NCBI GenBank assembly: GCA_900111695.1 | Contig: FOHD01000001.1 | Coordinates: 310,001 to 374,000, forward strand | Source: Olsenella sp. KH3B4 | Lineage (GTDB): Bacteria; Actinomycetota; Coriobacteriia; Coriobacteriales; Atopobiaceae | Length of the DNA: 64,000 bases | Direction: 5' to 3' | The notes under the pieces: generated by a model | Seen by the model: only the letters and a program-made list of their open reading frames with translations | Database searches by the model: none | Told to the model about the DNA's origin: nothing | Shown here: piece after piece, positions 45,020-53,317 of the stretch | Position numbering within the stretch: position 1 is the first letter of the stretch | Layout of the letters: every line of letters begins with the position of its first letter | Made by a program: the position numbers and the translations under genes

Positions 45020-46309
45020 CTAGCCCTCTGGGTGGGCGAGCGCCGAGAAGCGCGAACCTGGAAAGTCGAGCGTGGCAAAGTAGTCCGCCGGCGTCTCGGC
45101 GCGCCGGATGAGCTCGAAGGTGCCGTCCTCGTGGAGGAGCAGCTCCGCCGAGCGGAGCGTGCCGTTGTAGTTGTAGCCCATGGAGTACCCGTGGGCGCCG
45201 GCGTCGTGAATGAAGAGCAGGTCACCGATGTGGACCTCGGGCAGCATGCGGTCGCGCGCGAACTGGTCGGAGTTCTCGCAGAGCCTTCCCACCACGTTGT
45301 AACGCTTGGTTGCGGGCTCGCCCTCGTGGCCCATTACAGTGATGTGATGATAGGCGCCGTAGACGGCGGGGCGCATGAGGTTGGAGGCGCAGGCATCGAC
45401 GCCCAGGTAGTCGCGGTAGGTGACCTTCTCGTGGATCACGCGGGTCACAAGGCCGCCGGCGGGCGCCAGCATCCAGCGGCCAAGCTCGGCAGCGAGCGTC
45501 ACGTCGCCCATCCCCGCGGGGACGAGAACCTCCTCGAACACAGCACGCACGCCTGCGCCCACCGCTGCGATGTCCACCGGGGTGTCATCCGGACGGTAGT
45601 CAACGCCAATGCCGCCGGAAAGGTCGATGAGCCGCACGCGCACGCCAAGCTCGCGCCTCAGGCGCACGGCAAGCTCGAAGAGCACGCGCGCGAGGCGCGG
45701 ATAGTAGTCCTCCACCTGCGTGTTAGAAGCAAGAAAGGCATGGAGGCCAAACTCGCCGACGCCCATGGCGGAAAGCCTGCGAGCGGCCTGCATGACCTGC
45801 TCGACCGTCATGCCAAACTTGGAGTCCTCGGGCTCGCCGATGATGCCGTTAGAGGCCGTGAAGTTGCCGCCCGGATTCACGCGCAGGCAGACCGTAGAGG
45901 GAAGCACCCCGCCCAGCGCACGCGACAGGCAGTCCACCATGTCGAGCGAGTCCAGGTTGATGATGGCGCCCAGGTCGTACGCGCGGCGATAGTCCTCGTC
46001 GGGCGTGTCGTTGGAGGAGAGCATGATGCGCTCGCCTCGCACGCCGCACGCGCTGGCGAGCGTAAGCTCTGTGGCAGTTGCGCAGTCGCAGCCACAGCCC
46101 TCTTCCGCAAGAATCGAGACAATCGTGGGGTTGGGCGTAGCCTTCACGGCGAAGTACTCGGTGAAGCCGGGGTTCCATGAGAAGGCCGCCTCAAGGGCCC
46201 GCGCACGCTCGCGGATGAGCTTCTCGCTATAGACGTGGAAGGGCGTGGGCCACGTTGCAGCGGCACGCTCGAGCTGCTCTTTAGTGACGAATGGTAGCTT
46301 CTCTCCCAT
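45020..46309 (-). CDS. lysA: Diaminopimelate decarboxylase
   Basis: 429 residues from ATG 46309 (GGGGGAG upstream). The fold-type III PLP enzyme shows 'EYFAVKATPNPTI' with the PLP lysine, 'GLHAFLASNTQ', 'IDLSGGIGVDY' and the other-face cysteine in 'GRLCENSD'. It converts meso-diaminopimelate to lysine. It is the first gene of the lysine operon and lies behind a lysine riboswitch, so diaminopimelate and lysine synthesis are probably shut down by free lysine. Confidence 0.95.
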   Translation of the reverse strand: MGEKLPFVTKEQLERAAATWPTPFHVYSEKLIRERARALEAAFSWNPGFTEYFAVKATPNPTIVSILAEEGCGCDCATATELTLASACGVRGERIMLSSNDTPDEDYRRAYDLGAIINLDSLDMVDCLSRALGGVLPSTVCLRVNPGGNFTASNGIIGEPEDSKFGMTVEQVMQAARRLSAMGVGEFGLHAFLASNTQVEDYYPRLARVLFELAVRLRRELGVRVRLIDLSGGIGVDYRPDDTPVDIAAVGAGVRAVFEEVLVPAGMGDVTLAAELGRWMLAPAGGLVTRVIHEKVTYRDYLGVDACASNLMRPAVYGAYHHITVMGHEGEPATKRYNVVGRLCENSDQFARDRMLPEVHIGDLLFIHDAGAHGYSMGYNYNGTLRSAELLLHEDGTFELIRRAETPADYFATLDFPGSRFSALAHPEG

Positions 46310-46372
46310 TGCTCCCCCAGACGCGCCGCAGGGGCGCCGCCGGGGTCCACACGGCAGCGCCGCATGACCGGG

Positions 46373-46530
46373 GATAGCGCTCCCGCAGATCTTCTCCACG
46401 GACAGTCCCGGCGGTATTCCCGCCGAGCCCACCGCCACGCCATGCCTGACGTGGAAGTTCGGCGGTCATCGCCTCTCCTGGAATCCTCGCCCGCCGGCTC
46501 CACCAGGACCATCGTGCCCGCTCCTCTATC
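46373..46530 (-). ncRNA. Lysine riboswitch (L box) in the lysA leader
   Basis: Reading on the minus strand from 46530, GATAGAGGAGCG opens the P1 helix and GCGCTATC closes it at 46373. In between are the conserved parts of the lysine aptamer: AGGAGAGGCGATGACCGCCG, TGGGCTCGGCGGGAATACCG and GGGACTGTC. The domain of 158 bases is slightly shorter than average. Between it and lysA are GC-rich segments that can pair near the GGGGGAG ribosome site, so control may be at translation; no T-run terminator is seen. Confidence 0.85.
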
Positions 46531-46539
46531 GTGGGCACA

Positions 46540-46568
46540 ACGCTAGCATCCACGCCGCGGCGGCGCAA
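46540..46568 (-). promoter_or_regulatory. Candidate promoter of the lysine operon
   Basis: TTGCGC (46568-46563) and TAGCGT (46545-46540) are 17 bases apart on the minus strand and would start transcription a few bases before the riboswitch. The -10 is weak. Confidence 0.45.
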
Positions 46569-46710
46569 GGTCGCGTGGGATACCGACGAAGAAAAACTGC
46601 TTCACGCGGGAGCAGTGGCGCTCACCCCGTCCGTCCGGGACCCTATTCCGTTCGCGAAACCAGTTCCGGGGCATCGAATTCGTGAAAAGAGCCCGGCAGT
46701 GGGGTGAGCC

Positions 46711-46862
46711 TGCACAAAAATCGCGATTGACGGCCCATTTTGGGCGAATCTCCGAGTACGAAGGCGCTAACTCTTTGCGGAGCCGCAGGTAGGGAAATGG
46801 CACCCGAGGGGTGATACTAGGCGGGACCCCGAATTTGGGCCGTCAATCGCGATTTTTGTGCA
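46711..46862. repeat. MITE-like element with 27-bp perfect terminal inverted repeats
   Basis: The 27 bases at 46711-46737 (starting TGCACAAAAATCGCGATTG) reappear as an exact inverted copy at 46836-46862, enclosing 98 bases without an ORF. The interior carries CCGCAGGTAG at 46783-46792. The 683-base gap 46310-46992 holds this element, the riboswitch and the promoter. Confidence 0.7.
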
Positions 46863-46992
46863 CGGGGCGCCGCACACGGCCGCACAAGCTTCCCCCGGTC
46901 CACTGCCAGCAAACCCGCCTACACGCCGCAAGGTTTTGAGTATGCTTTGGCTGACGCCCGCGTAAATAGCAGCAATGCCAACGGAGGACCGC

Positions 46993-48144
46993 ATGAACGC
47001 AAGGGAGACCTGCACAGCACTGGAGTTCGCACGAGAGGTTCGCGAGGAGTCGCTCGAGCTCCTGCGCACGATTGGTCGAATTGGCGCGCCTACCGGTGAC
47101 GAGGGCCGCCGTGCGGCTTTTGTTGCCAACTGGCTCCGCGAGCAGGGCGCCACCGACGTCACCGTGGACGAGGCCAGAAACGTGGTGTGCATCCTGGGCG
47201 ATCGCGCCGAACCCGGTCGCGCGGTCTTCTCCGCCCACACCGACGTTGTCTTCCCCGATACGGGCGAGCTGCCGCTCACTGAGGACGAAGAGAACATGTA
47301 CGCCCCGGGCATCGGCGACGACACCGCCTGCCTGGTAACGCTGCTCATGGCCACCAAGTGGTTCCTGCAGTACCAGCCCAAGCTCGACACCTGCGTTGTT
47401 GTAGTGGCAAATTCCGGCGAGGAGGGCCTGGGCAACCTCAAGGGCACCAAACAGCTCATGCGCGAGGCGACAGCCCCCGTGACCGAACTCACGGCACTCG
47501 ACGCCCACTTCCCCGAAGTGGTCACCGAGGCCGTGGGGTCAATGCGCTACCGCATCAGCGTGCACACGCAAGGCGGCCACAGCTGGAAGAACTGGGGCGT
47601 CCCCAACGCCATCGAGCGGCTCGCACGCGTGACGTGCGCGATGTACGACCTGCCGCGCCCCACCGAGGCCCGCACCACCTGCAACGTTGGCCTCATCGAG
47701 GGCGGCACCACGGTCAACAGCATCGCGAGCGAGGCGTCGTGTCTCTGCGAGTTCCGCTCCACGAGCGAGGCGTGCCTGCAGGAGATGGACGAGAAGCTCC
47801 GCGACCTCGTCGCCCGCGCGGACGCCCGCGACGACATGGAGGTGCGAATCGACGTGATAGGCCGTCGCCCCGCCACCGGTGACGTGAACGAGAGTGCCGA
47901 ACGCCGTCTCACGCGTCGCTGCGACGACGCCATTCAGGCGGTCCTTGGCATACGCGCGCGGCACGTGAGTTCCTCGACCGACGCAAATGTGCCGCTCTCG
48001 CTTGGCGTACCCGCGGTGTGCGTGGGCACCATCGCGGGCGGCCTTCCCCACACGCGCGACGAGTGGATTCGCAAGGCGTCGCTCGAGCAGGGCGTGGCCG
48101 TGGCACTGCTGCTCATGATGGCACATGTGGTGGAGGACGAGTAG
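46993..48144 (+). CDS. M20-family metallopeptidase (PepT-like)
   Basis: 383 residues from ATG 46993 (GGAGG upstream). Metal ligands are visible in 'FSAHTDVVFPDTG' (His, Asp), 'GIGDDTACLVTLL' (Asp), and 'NSGEEGLGNLKG' (Glu pair), with the last His in 'GGLPHTRDEWI'. A lid domain lies between. The sequence looks closer to tripeptidase-type M20B than to M20D deacetylases. Its position between lysine genes and a PatA-like gene makes a deacetylase role in diaminopimelate synthesis possible but unproven. Confidence 0.8.
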   Translation: MNARETCTALEFAREVREESLELLRTIGRIGAPTGDEGRRAAFVANWLREQGATDVTVDEARNVVCILGDRAEPGRAVFSAHTDVVFPDTGELPLTEDEENMYAPGIGDDTACLVTLLMATKWFLQYQPKLDTCVVVVANSGEEGLGNLKGTKQLMREATAPVTELTALDAHFPEVVTEAVGSMRYRISVHTQGGHSWKNWGVPNAIERLARVTCAMYDLPRPTEARTTCNVGLIEGGTTVNSIASEASCLCEFRSTSEACLQEMDEKLRDLVARADARDDMEVRIDVIGRRPATGDVNESAERRLTRRCDDAIQAVLGIRARHVSSSTDANVPLSLGVPAVCVGTIAGGLPHTRDEWIRKASLEQGVAVALLLMMAHVVEDE

Positions 48145-48191
48145 GGCACTGACCGGCGCCCACCGGTAGCCACCCGGCCCGCACGCCATTG

Positions 48192-49331
48192 CTACCGCAG
48201 CGCGCTCACGAATCCAGCCAGCCGCTCGAGGCCGGTAGCCAAGGTCTTCTCGTCCGTGGCATAGCTCAGGCGCACGTGGCCCTCGCCCCCAAAGCATGAG
48301 CCCGGCACCAGCGCCACGCCCGCCTCGCGAATGGCTCGCTCGCAGAACTCCTCGCTCGCAAGGCCAAGTCCCTCGATGCTGGGAAACGCGTAGAACGCGC
48401 CCTGGGGCGTGACGGTGGGAAGCCCCATACGGGCGAGCGCCTCCACCGTGAGGTCGCGTCTTGCCTGGTACGATGCGCGCATGGGAGCCACGCTCGTCGA
48501 CAGTGCCTCAACGGCGGCGTGCTGCAAGAACGCCGGAACCGATGAGACGGCGTACTGGTGCACCTTGGCCATGGCGGAGGCGACCTTCTCGCCGGCACCC
48601 ACCCAGCCAAGGCGCCAGCCGGTCATCGCCCAGGGCTTCGAGAAGCTGTTGGCAACGATGGTTTGGTCCGCGAGCTCGGGATAGGCTGCCGAGAAGCGCT
48701 GGTAGCCGGGCTCATAGCAGAGCTCTCCGTAGACGTCGTCGCAAATCACGTAGAGGTCGCGCGCCCGCGCCGCCTCGGCAACGGCGTCCATGCTGTGACG
48801 GTCGAGGACGCAGCCGGTGGGGTTGTTGGGCGAGGTGATCACAATCACCTTGGTACGGGGCGTGATTGCCCGTGCAAGCGCCTGCGGGTCTATCTGGAAG
48901 TCATGTGCTGTGGTGTCGAGCGGCACGGGCACGCCGCGGGCCAGCCGCACAAGGGAGTCGTAGAGGAGAAACGCCGGCGTAGGTATGACCACCTCGTCGC
49001 CTGGGTTGAGAAGCGCCGTGATGGCACAGAAGAGCGCCTCCGTTGCTCCGTCGGTCACGATGACGTTGCTGGGCGAGAGGAGCACGCCGCGCTCGGCCTC
49101 CCACGCACAGATTGCCTCGCGAAGCCAGGGGAAGCCATTGTTAGGTGGATAGTGCGTGAGGCCGCAATCGAGGTCCTCCCCCACCCGGACGCACACCCCG
49201 GGAGGTGTGTCCTCGCCGGGCTCGCCCAGCGTGAGGGAAACGCAGTCGGGAGTCTGCACGGCAAGGGCCGAGAAGCGCCTGATGCCAGAGAGTCTGAGGC
49301 CATCGAGGGCAGAGTTGAGCGAGAGGGGCAT
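48192..49331 (-). CDS. PLP aminotransferase, PatA-like
   Basis: 379 residues, fold-type I. 'SPNNPTGCVLD', the PLP lysine in 'VANSFSKPWAMTGWRLGW' and 'AGVALVPGSCFGGEGHVRLS' are diagnostic of class I aminotransferases. The start 'LSGIRRFSALA' and 'VHQYAVSSVPAFLQ' resemble Bacillus PatA, an N-acetyl-LL-diaminopimelate aminotransferase. This is the step after DapH, and the genes are 3 kb apart. Another aspartate/aromatic aminotransferase cannot be excluded. Confidence 0.7.
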   Translation of the reverse strand: MPLSLNSALDGLRLSGIRRFSALAVQTPDCVSLTLGEPGEDTPPGVCVRVGEDLDCGLTHYPPNNGFPWLREAICAWEAERGVLLSPSNVIVTDGATEALFCAITALLNPGDEVVIPTPAFLLYDSLVRLARGVPVPLDTTAHDFQIDPQALARAITPRTKVIVITSPNNPTGCVLDRHSMDAVAEAARARDLYVICDDVYGELCYEPGYQRFSAAYPELADQTIVANSFSKPWAMTGWRLGWVGAGEKVASAMAKVHQYAVSSVPAFLQHAAVEALSTSVAPMRASYQARRDLTVEALARMGLPTVTPQGAFYAFPSIEGLGLASEEFCERAIREAGVALVPGSCFGGEGHVRLSYATDEKTLATGLERLAGFVSALR

Positions 49332-49410
49332 AGGTTTCTCCTAGGAATTCCAGGCTGCCCCAATGGTGGTTCCGGGGGCGGCGCACGGGCGCGACTCCCC
49401 GAAGACTAAC

Positions 49411-49430
49411 AAAAAAGACCCCGTGGGGTC
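49411..49430 (-). terminator. Terminator after the 74-residue protein gene
   Basis: Six-base arms GACCCC/GGGGTC (49417-49422 and 49425-49430) with T6 on the minus strand. The hairpin is short, so it may be only part of the signal. Confidence 0.65.
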
Positions 49431-49494
49431 CCGCTTGCCAACGTGCACTGTGTCATTTCCCCGGACGGCACCGGGGTGCCGGGGCGCACAGCCC

Positions 49495-49719
49495 CTAATC
49501 GACCCTAGTGCACTTGACGAGCAGGTGGGAATCCCCGTGGTTGGCGGCATGGCTTGCATACCAGCGCTCGATGTCGCGGTAGAGCCAGAGGGGGCTGTCG
49601 GCCTCGAAGCTGCGACGATGGTTGTCAAAGGTGGCCGTGTACTCGCCACTCATGAACCAGCCGTTCATGCAGGCATCAAGGACCTTCTTCTGGAGCCTGC
49701 TTAGGTTCTTGATCTTCAT
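49495..49719 (-). CDS. Small protein of unknown function
   Basis: 74 residues with an excellent ribosome site (AAAGGAGG, five bases before the ATG). It begins 'MKIKNLSRLQKKVLDACMNG' and is rich in Trp, His and Arg, with no membrane segment or known motif. A promoter with a palindrome in its spacer lies about 90 bases upstream and a terminator follows, so it is probably a separately regulated gene. Confidence 0.65.
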   Translation of the reverse strand: MKIKNLSRLQKKVLDACMNGWFMSGEYTATFDNHRRSFEADSPLWLYRDIERWYASHAANHGDSHLLVKCTRVD

Positions 49720-49806
49720 GGAGTCCTCCTTTCCTAGCGGTGTTCCTGATTGGAACGGTACCCGTTAGGTAGGAGCGATATGTTGCCGCCCGGTTACCTC
49801 ACATAA

Positions 49807-49835
49807 TGTCTACAACTTGTTTGAACAAGCTGTAA
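49807..49835 (-). promoter_or_regulatory. Promoter with spacer palindrome upstream of the 74-residue protein
   Basis: TTACAG (49835-49830) and TAGACA (49812-49807) are 17 bases apart on the minus strand. The spacer is filled by the 14-bp palindrome CTTGTTTGAACAAG (49816-49829), a typical repressor or MerR/TetR-type site. Confidence 0.45.
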
Positions 49836-49872
49836 GCCCAGCGTAAGTACCCTGTACGGCGGGTGAACAGTG

Positions 49873-50337
49873 TTAGCGAAGCTTCTCCAGGCGCGCGAGG
49901 GCATCGCGCACGGTATCGCGCGCATGGTCCACGTGGCTGCGCGCATCCTCGATCTTGCGCTGCACCACGATGTCAGAGATGGCGCCATCGAAGAAGAAGT
50001 CCGCGAACGTCCACCCGCGACCGATGTCAACCTTGAGACCTGAGAACTCGCGAACGTCCGAGAGCTCGCGCGAGAACACCGCAAGGGACGCCTGCGCCTC
50101 TCGCAGTGCGTCCTGCGCCTCGTCGATGCGGTGATGTTTTGCCAGGCCAGAGATGAGGCCACCGCCAAAGATGTCGAGCATGCCCCAACCAGACGCACTG
50201 TCCAGACACTTCGACGCCCGGTCGAGGCATGCAAGAGCCTTCTCGCCCGCGTCGATTGCCTCTGCAACCTCGCGCTTTGGGTCAAAGTCCTCCCCGGGGA
50301 CCTCGTAGCTTGGGTAGTTGTCGCTGTCTCGGGCCAT
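49873..50337 (-). CDS. Conserved cytoplasmic protein of unknown function
   Basis: 154 residues from ATG 50337. Long helices dominate: residues about 20-50 and 70-100 could form a coiled coil, and 'WGMLDIFGGGLISGLAKHHR' lies between. There is no signal peptide or catalytic motif. The pattern recurs in uncharacterised proteins of Gram-positive bacteria as far as I recall. It is divergent from the LysR gene, 200 bases apart, and may be its target. Confidence 0.7.
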   Translation of the reverse strand: MARDSDNYPSYEVPGEDFDPKREVAEAIDAGEKALACLDRASKCLDSASGWGMLDIFGGGLISGLAKHHRIDEAQDALREAQASLAVFSRELSDVREFSGLKVDIGRGWTFADFFFDGAISDIVVQRKIEDARSHVDHARDTVRDALARLEKLR

Positions 50338-50538
50338 GTGGACCTCACCCTCCATGTGTGCCGGCATAGGCACCCGGCTGCCTTTGTGCCCACATTCTAC
50401 CCATGCGAGAAGAGCGAGCCACTGTTGACCCATCTTGTACACGCATGTTCTGGGGCGACGCCATACAATTCTCGTATGATTTGTTCGGGGAGGCAATCGA
50501 CCCATGCCCTGCATCCCCAGACGCCATGGGAGGCACAT

Positions 50539-51405
50539 GTGAACCTCAAACAGCTTGAGTACTTTGTCGCCATTGCCGAGGAGCACCAGATAACGGCAGC
50601 CGCCCGTCGTCTGCACATCTCTCAGCCGCCCCTCTCCTACGAGCTGGCGCAGCTCGAGCGCGAGCTGGGAACCACGCTCGTGCGCAGGGGACCGCGCTCG
50701 GCCACGCTCACGGACGCCGGCAAGCTCCTCTACGAGCGGGCCGTGCGTATCCTGGCGCTTGCCCAGGCCACCAAGCGAGACGTCGAGGGGGTTGGCAAGG
50801 GCATGACGGGCGTGCTCACGCTTGGGGTCGACGCGTCATGCGTGGGGTCGGTCCCGGGCACGAGACTCGCCGAGCTTGCGGGCGCGCCCCGCGTCTCGGT
50901 CGAGCTGCGCGAGGGTGACACACCGCAGATACTCGAGATGCTCGAGGGCGGCGTAATAGATATTGGCGTGGTGCGCACGCCTTTCTCGAGCAACGGACTG
51001 CGTTGCCGCTACGCAAGGACCGAGCGCATGCTCGCCGTCATGCCACCTACGCTCGAGGTGGGGTCAGAGATGGAAGTCACCTGCGAGCAGCTCTCGGGCG
51101 TGCCCATAGTGCTCGCGCGCTGCCTCGAGGAGCAGGTGCGCACCGCATTCGAGGAGGCCAAGGCCGAGCTCACGGTGAGCTGCACGGTTGACGACGAGCG
51201 AACGGCGTGCAGCTGGGCGCGAGGAGGGATGGGCGTTGCTCTCGTCCCCGAGACGCTGCTTCCTGTCACCGACACAGGCGACTGCTTCATTAAGGTGATC
51301 GCCGAGAAGAGCTTGTCAACTCGTCAGGCGGTGGTCTGGAAGGCAGACCGATACATGTCACCGCTTGCACAGAGATGCTTGGCTCTTCTCGGCGATCTTG
51401 GGTAG
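50539..51405 (+). CDS. LysR-family transcriptional regulator
   Basis: 288 residues from GTG 50539 (GGGAGG upstream). The helix-turn-helix is 'QITAAARRLHISQPPLSYEL' (about 17-36), followed by a linker helix and a periplasmic-binding-like effector domain. The effector is unknown. It is divergent from the 154-residue protein gene, a layout common for a LysR regulator and its target. Confidence 0.9.
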   Translation: MNLKQLEYFVAIAEEHQITAAARRLHISQPPLSYELAQLERELGTTLVRRGPRSATLTDAGKLLYERAVRILALAQATKRDVEGVGKGMTGVLTLGVDASCVGSVPGTRLAELAGAPRVSVELREGDTPQILEMLEGGVIDIGVVRTPFSSNGLRCRYARTERMLAVMPPTLEVGSEMEVTCEQLSGVPIVLARCLEEQVRTAFEEAKAELTVSCTVDDERTACSWARGGMGVALVPETLLPVTDTGDCFIKVIAEKSLSTRQAVVWKADRYMSPLAQRCLALLGDLG

Positions 51406-51459
51406 GAACCAACCTGGCGGAGGAAGGAGGCCGTTCGGTCTGGGGAATGGGGACCAGGG

Positions 51460-51720
51460 TTACTTGGTGCTTGAGGCGACCTCGATGTCGGCATCGGCGT
51501 CGTCAGGGTCGGCGACGACCTCCTCGACGTTCTCGGAGGGGCTGGACTTCTCGGCCTTTGCCACGGCCGCGTCGCCATCGCCCTCCTCCATGCCCTCGCG
51601 CACGTTCTTGACGGTCTTGCCTATGGCGGAGCCGAGCTTGGGTAGGTTCTTGGGCCCAAAGATGATCAAGGCAACCAAAAGAATGACGAGAAGCTCGGGA
51701 ACTCCCAATCCGAGAATCAT
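51460..51720 (-). CDS. tatA: Twin-arginine translocase component TatA
   Basis: 86 residues from ATG 51720, GAGGAGG upstream. It has one N-terminal membrane helix ('ELLVILLVALIIFGPKNLPK'), an amphipathic helix with the 'FGPKNLPKLGSAIGK' hinge, and an acidic tail. TatA forms the pore for folded proteins. No tatC gene is in the window. Confidence 0.9.
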   Translation of the reverse strand: MILGLGVPELLVILLVALIIFGPKNLPKLGSAIGKTVKNVREGMEEGDGDAAVAKAEKSSPSENVEEVVADPDDADADIEVASSTK

Positions 51721-51856
51721 TGCGTACCTCCTCAACGACATGCGATTGGACGGCAACGTTGCGTTGCGGTCCCTTTGCAGCACGTCTTGGGGCGCGCCGC
51801 CTTTCAGTCTTGATGGTAGGGATGGCGATTGGATAGGTAAAATACATTTTGATGCA

Positions 51857-51870
51857 CGTATCCATATACG
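51857..51870. promoter_or_regulatory. Short palindrome between tatA and the phosphorylase gene
   Basis: CGTAT and ATACG arms around four bases lie in the 250-base divergent intergenic region. A regulator site is possible but weakly supported. Confidence 0.25.
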
Positions 51871-51970
51871 CTTTGTATCGATTGCCGACGACTGCCCGTC
51901 ACGTGACGGAGCAAAGCCGCCACCCTACAATGGACAGGGGCATACGCACCGCATTCGAAAGGAGTCACGC

Positions 51971-52783
51971 ATGGCAGAGCTTCCGCAGGCAGAGATTGGC
52001 ATCTTTGGCGGATCTGGCTTCTACAGCCTCTTCGAGGGCGACTACGAGGAGGTCTCCCTTGACACGCGCTGGGGACAGCCCTCCGACGTCTACACCGTGG
52101 GGACCATCGGGGGTCGCAAGATCGCGTTTCTCCCCCGCCACGGCCACAAGCACACCTTTGCCCCCGGCGAGGTCAACTATCGCGCCAACCTCTGGGGCAT
52201 GCACGAGCTGGGCGTGAAGCAGGTCATAGGGCCGTGCTCGGTGGGGTCCCTCTCGCTTGACATCCACCCCGGCGACTTTGTGATCTGCGACCAGTTTGTG
52301 GACAGGACCAAGGGCCGTGCCGACACGTTCTTCACGCATGACCTGGGGCTGGGCGTGCAGCACCTCTCCGCAGCTCACCCCTACTGCGAGACCATGCGCA
52401 AGGTCGTCGTCGAGAAGTGCCGCGAGCTGGGCATTCCCGTGCACGACGGCGGGACCGTCGTCACCATCCAGGGACCGCGCTTCTCGACCACCGCTGAGAG
52501 CGAGTGGTTCCAGAAGATGGGCTGGTCGGTGGTGAACATGACGCAGTACCCCGAGGCGTGGCTCGCCCGCGAGCTGGGCATGCACTACGTGAACGTGAGC
52601 CTGGTCACCGACTACGACTCCGGCCTGGGCAAGTACGCCGCCGTCACCAATGACGACGTGCTGCGCGTCTTTAACGAGAACCTCCACCTGCTGCGCAAGC
52701 TCATCGAGGCCATGGTCCCCGCGCTACCCGCCACCATCGACGACGACTGCACAGGAAGCGCGACGCTCTTCGATCGCTTGTAG
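51971..52783 (+). CDS. mtnP: Methylthioadenosine/purine nucleoside phosphorylase
   Basis: 270 residues from ATG 51971 behind AAGGAG. 'IGIFGGSGFY' begins the phosphate-binding region, followed by 'FLPRHGHKHTFAPGEVNYRAN' in part, 'GPCSVGSL', 'TIQGPRFST' and 'VNMTQYPEAWLARELGM'. It is a family 2 trimeric phosphorylase acting on methylthioadenosine or related nucleosides. Which purine nucleoside it prefers cannot be told from these motifs. It stands alone. Confidence 0.85.
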   Translation: MAELPQAEIGIFGGSGFYSLFEGDYEEVSLDTRWGQPSDVYTVGTIGGRKIAFLPRHGHKHTFAPGEVNYRANLWGMHELGVKQVIGPCSVGSLSLDIHPGDFVICDQFVDRTKGRADTFFTHDLGLGVQHLSAAHPYCETMRKVVVEKCRELGIPVHDGGTVVTIQGPRFSTTAESEWFQKMGWSVVNMTQYPEAWLARELGMHYVNVSLVTDYDSGLGKYAAVTNDDVLRVFNENLHLLRKLIEAMVPALPATIDDDCTGSATLFDRL

Positions 52784-52816
52784 AAGAAGTTGCGCTCGCG
52801 CGGTTTTTTCCTTAAG

Positions 52817-52853
52817 AAGCCCCTCCGGCGACCACTTGACGCCGGAGGGGCTT
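52817..52853. terminator. Hairpin between phosphorylase and ACT-protein genes
   Basis: A perfect 14-bp stem (AAGCCCCTCCGGCG at 52817-52830 with 52840-52853) and a nine-base loop separate convergent genes; a T6 run lies just before it. Confidence 0.75.
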
Positions 52854-52888
52854 TGCAACGCACACACAGCCAAGCGCTCGAGACCAGG

Positions 52889-53317
52889 CTAGTCCAGCTC
52901 GCCCTCCTCCAGAATCTGGAAGCCCGCGCGCTCGATGGCAAAGACAGCCTCGGCCGCCTGCGCCGCATCCGTCACCTTGAGCGCAAAGATTGCGTTGCCG
53001 TCCTGGTGAGAGAAGCAATACCCGTACTCCACCGAGATGTCCGCCTCGTCCAGCGTCTCCAGGAGCTCGGCTAGGCCGCCGGGACGGTTGGGCACCGCCA
53101 CGGCCGTAACCTTGGTGACGCGAGCGCGATAACCAGCCGCGTCAAGCGCCGCCTTGGCCTTGTCCGCCTCGTTGCACACAATGCGCACCAGGCCGTACTC
53201 GGGGGTGTCGGCAATCGACAGAGCGCTCATGTTGATGCCCGCATCTGCGAGGCAGCGGCAGAGCGCCGCCAGACGGCCCTTGTCGTTCTCGAGAAAGACC
53301 GAGATCTGCTTAATCAT
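52889..53317 (-). CDS. Tandem ACT-domain protein
   Basis: 142 residues from ATG 53317, one base overlapping the paaK-like stop (TGATG); GTG 53320 is possible. Two ACT folds are seen: 'ISVFLENDKGRLAALCRCLA' and 'VPNRPGGLAELLETLDEA'. Such small proteins often accompany phenylacetate-CoA ligase genes and probably sense an amino acid or aromatic acid. The ligand is unknown. Confidence 0.85.
   Translation of the reverse strand: MIKQISVFLENDKGRLAALCRCLADAGINMSALSIADTPEYGLVRIVCNEADKAKAALDAAGYRARVTKVTAVAVPNRPGGLAELLETLDEADISVEYGYCFSHQDGNAIFALKVTDAAQAAEAVFAIERAGFQILEEGELD

Noticed and set aside
46711..46862. The 27-bp inverted repeat as part of the lysine riboswitch leader
   Set aside because: It lies upstream of the candidate promoter, and the aptamer at 46373-46530 is complete without it.
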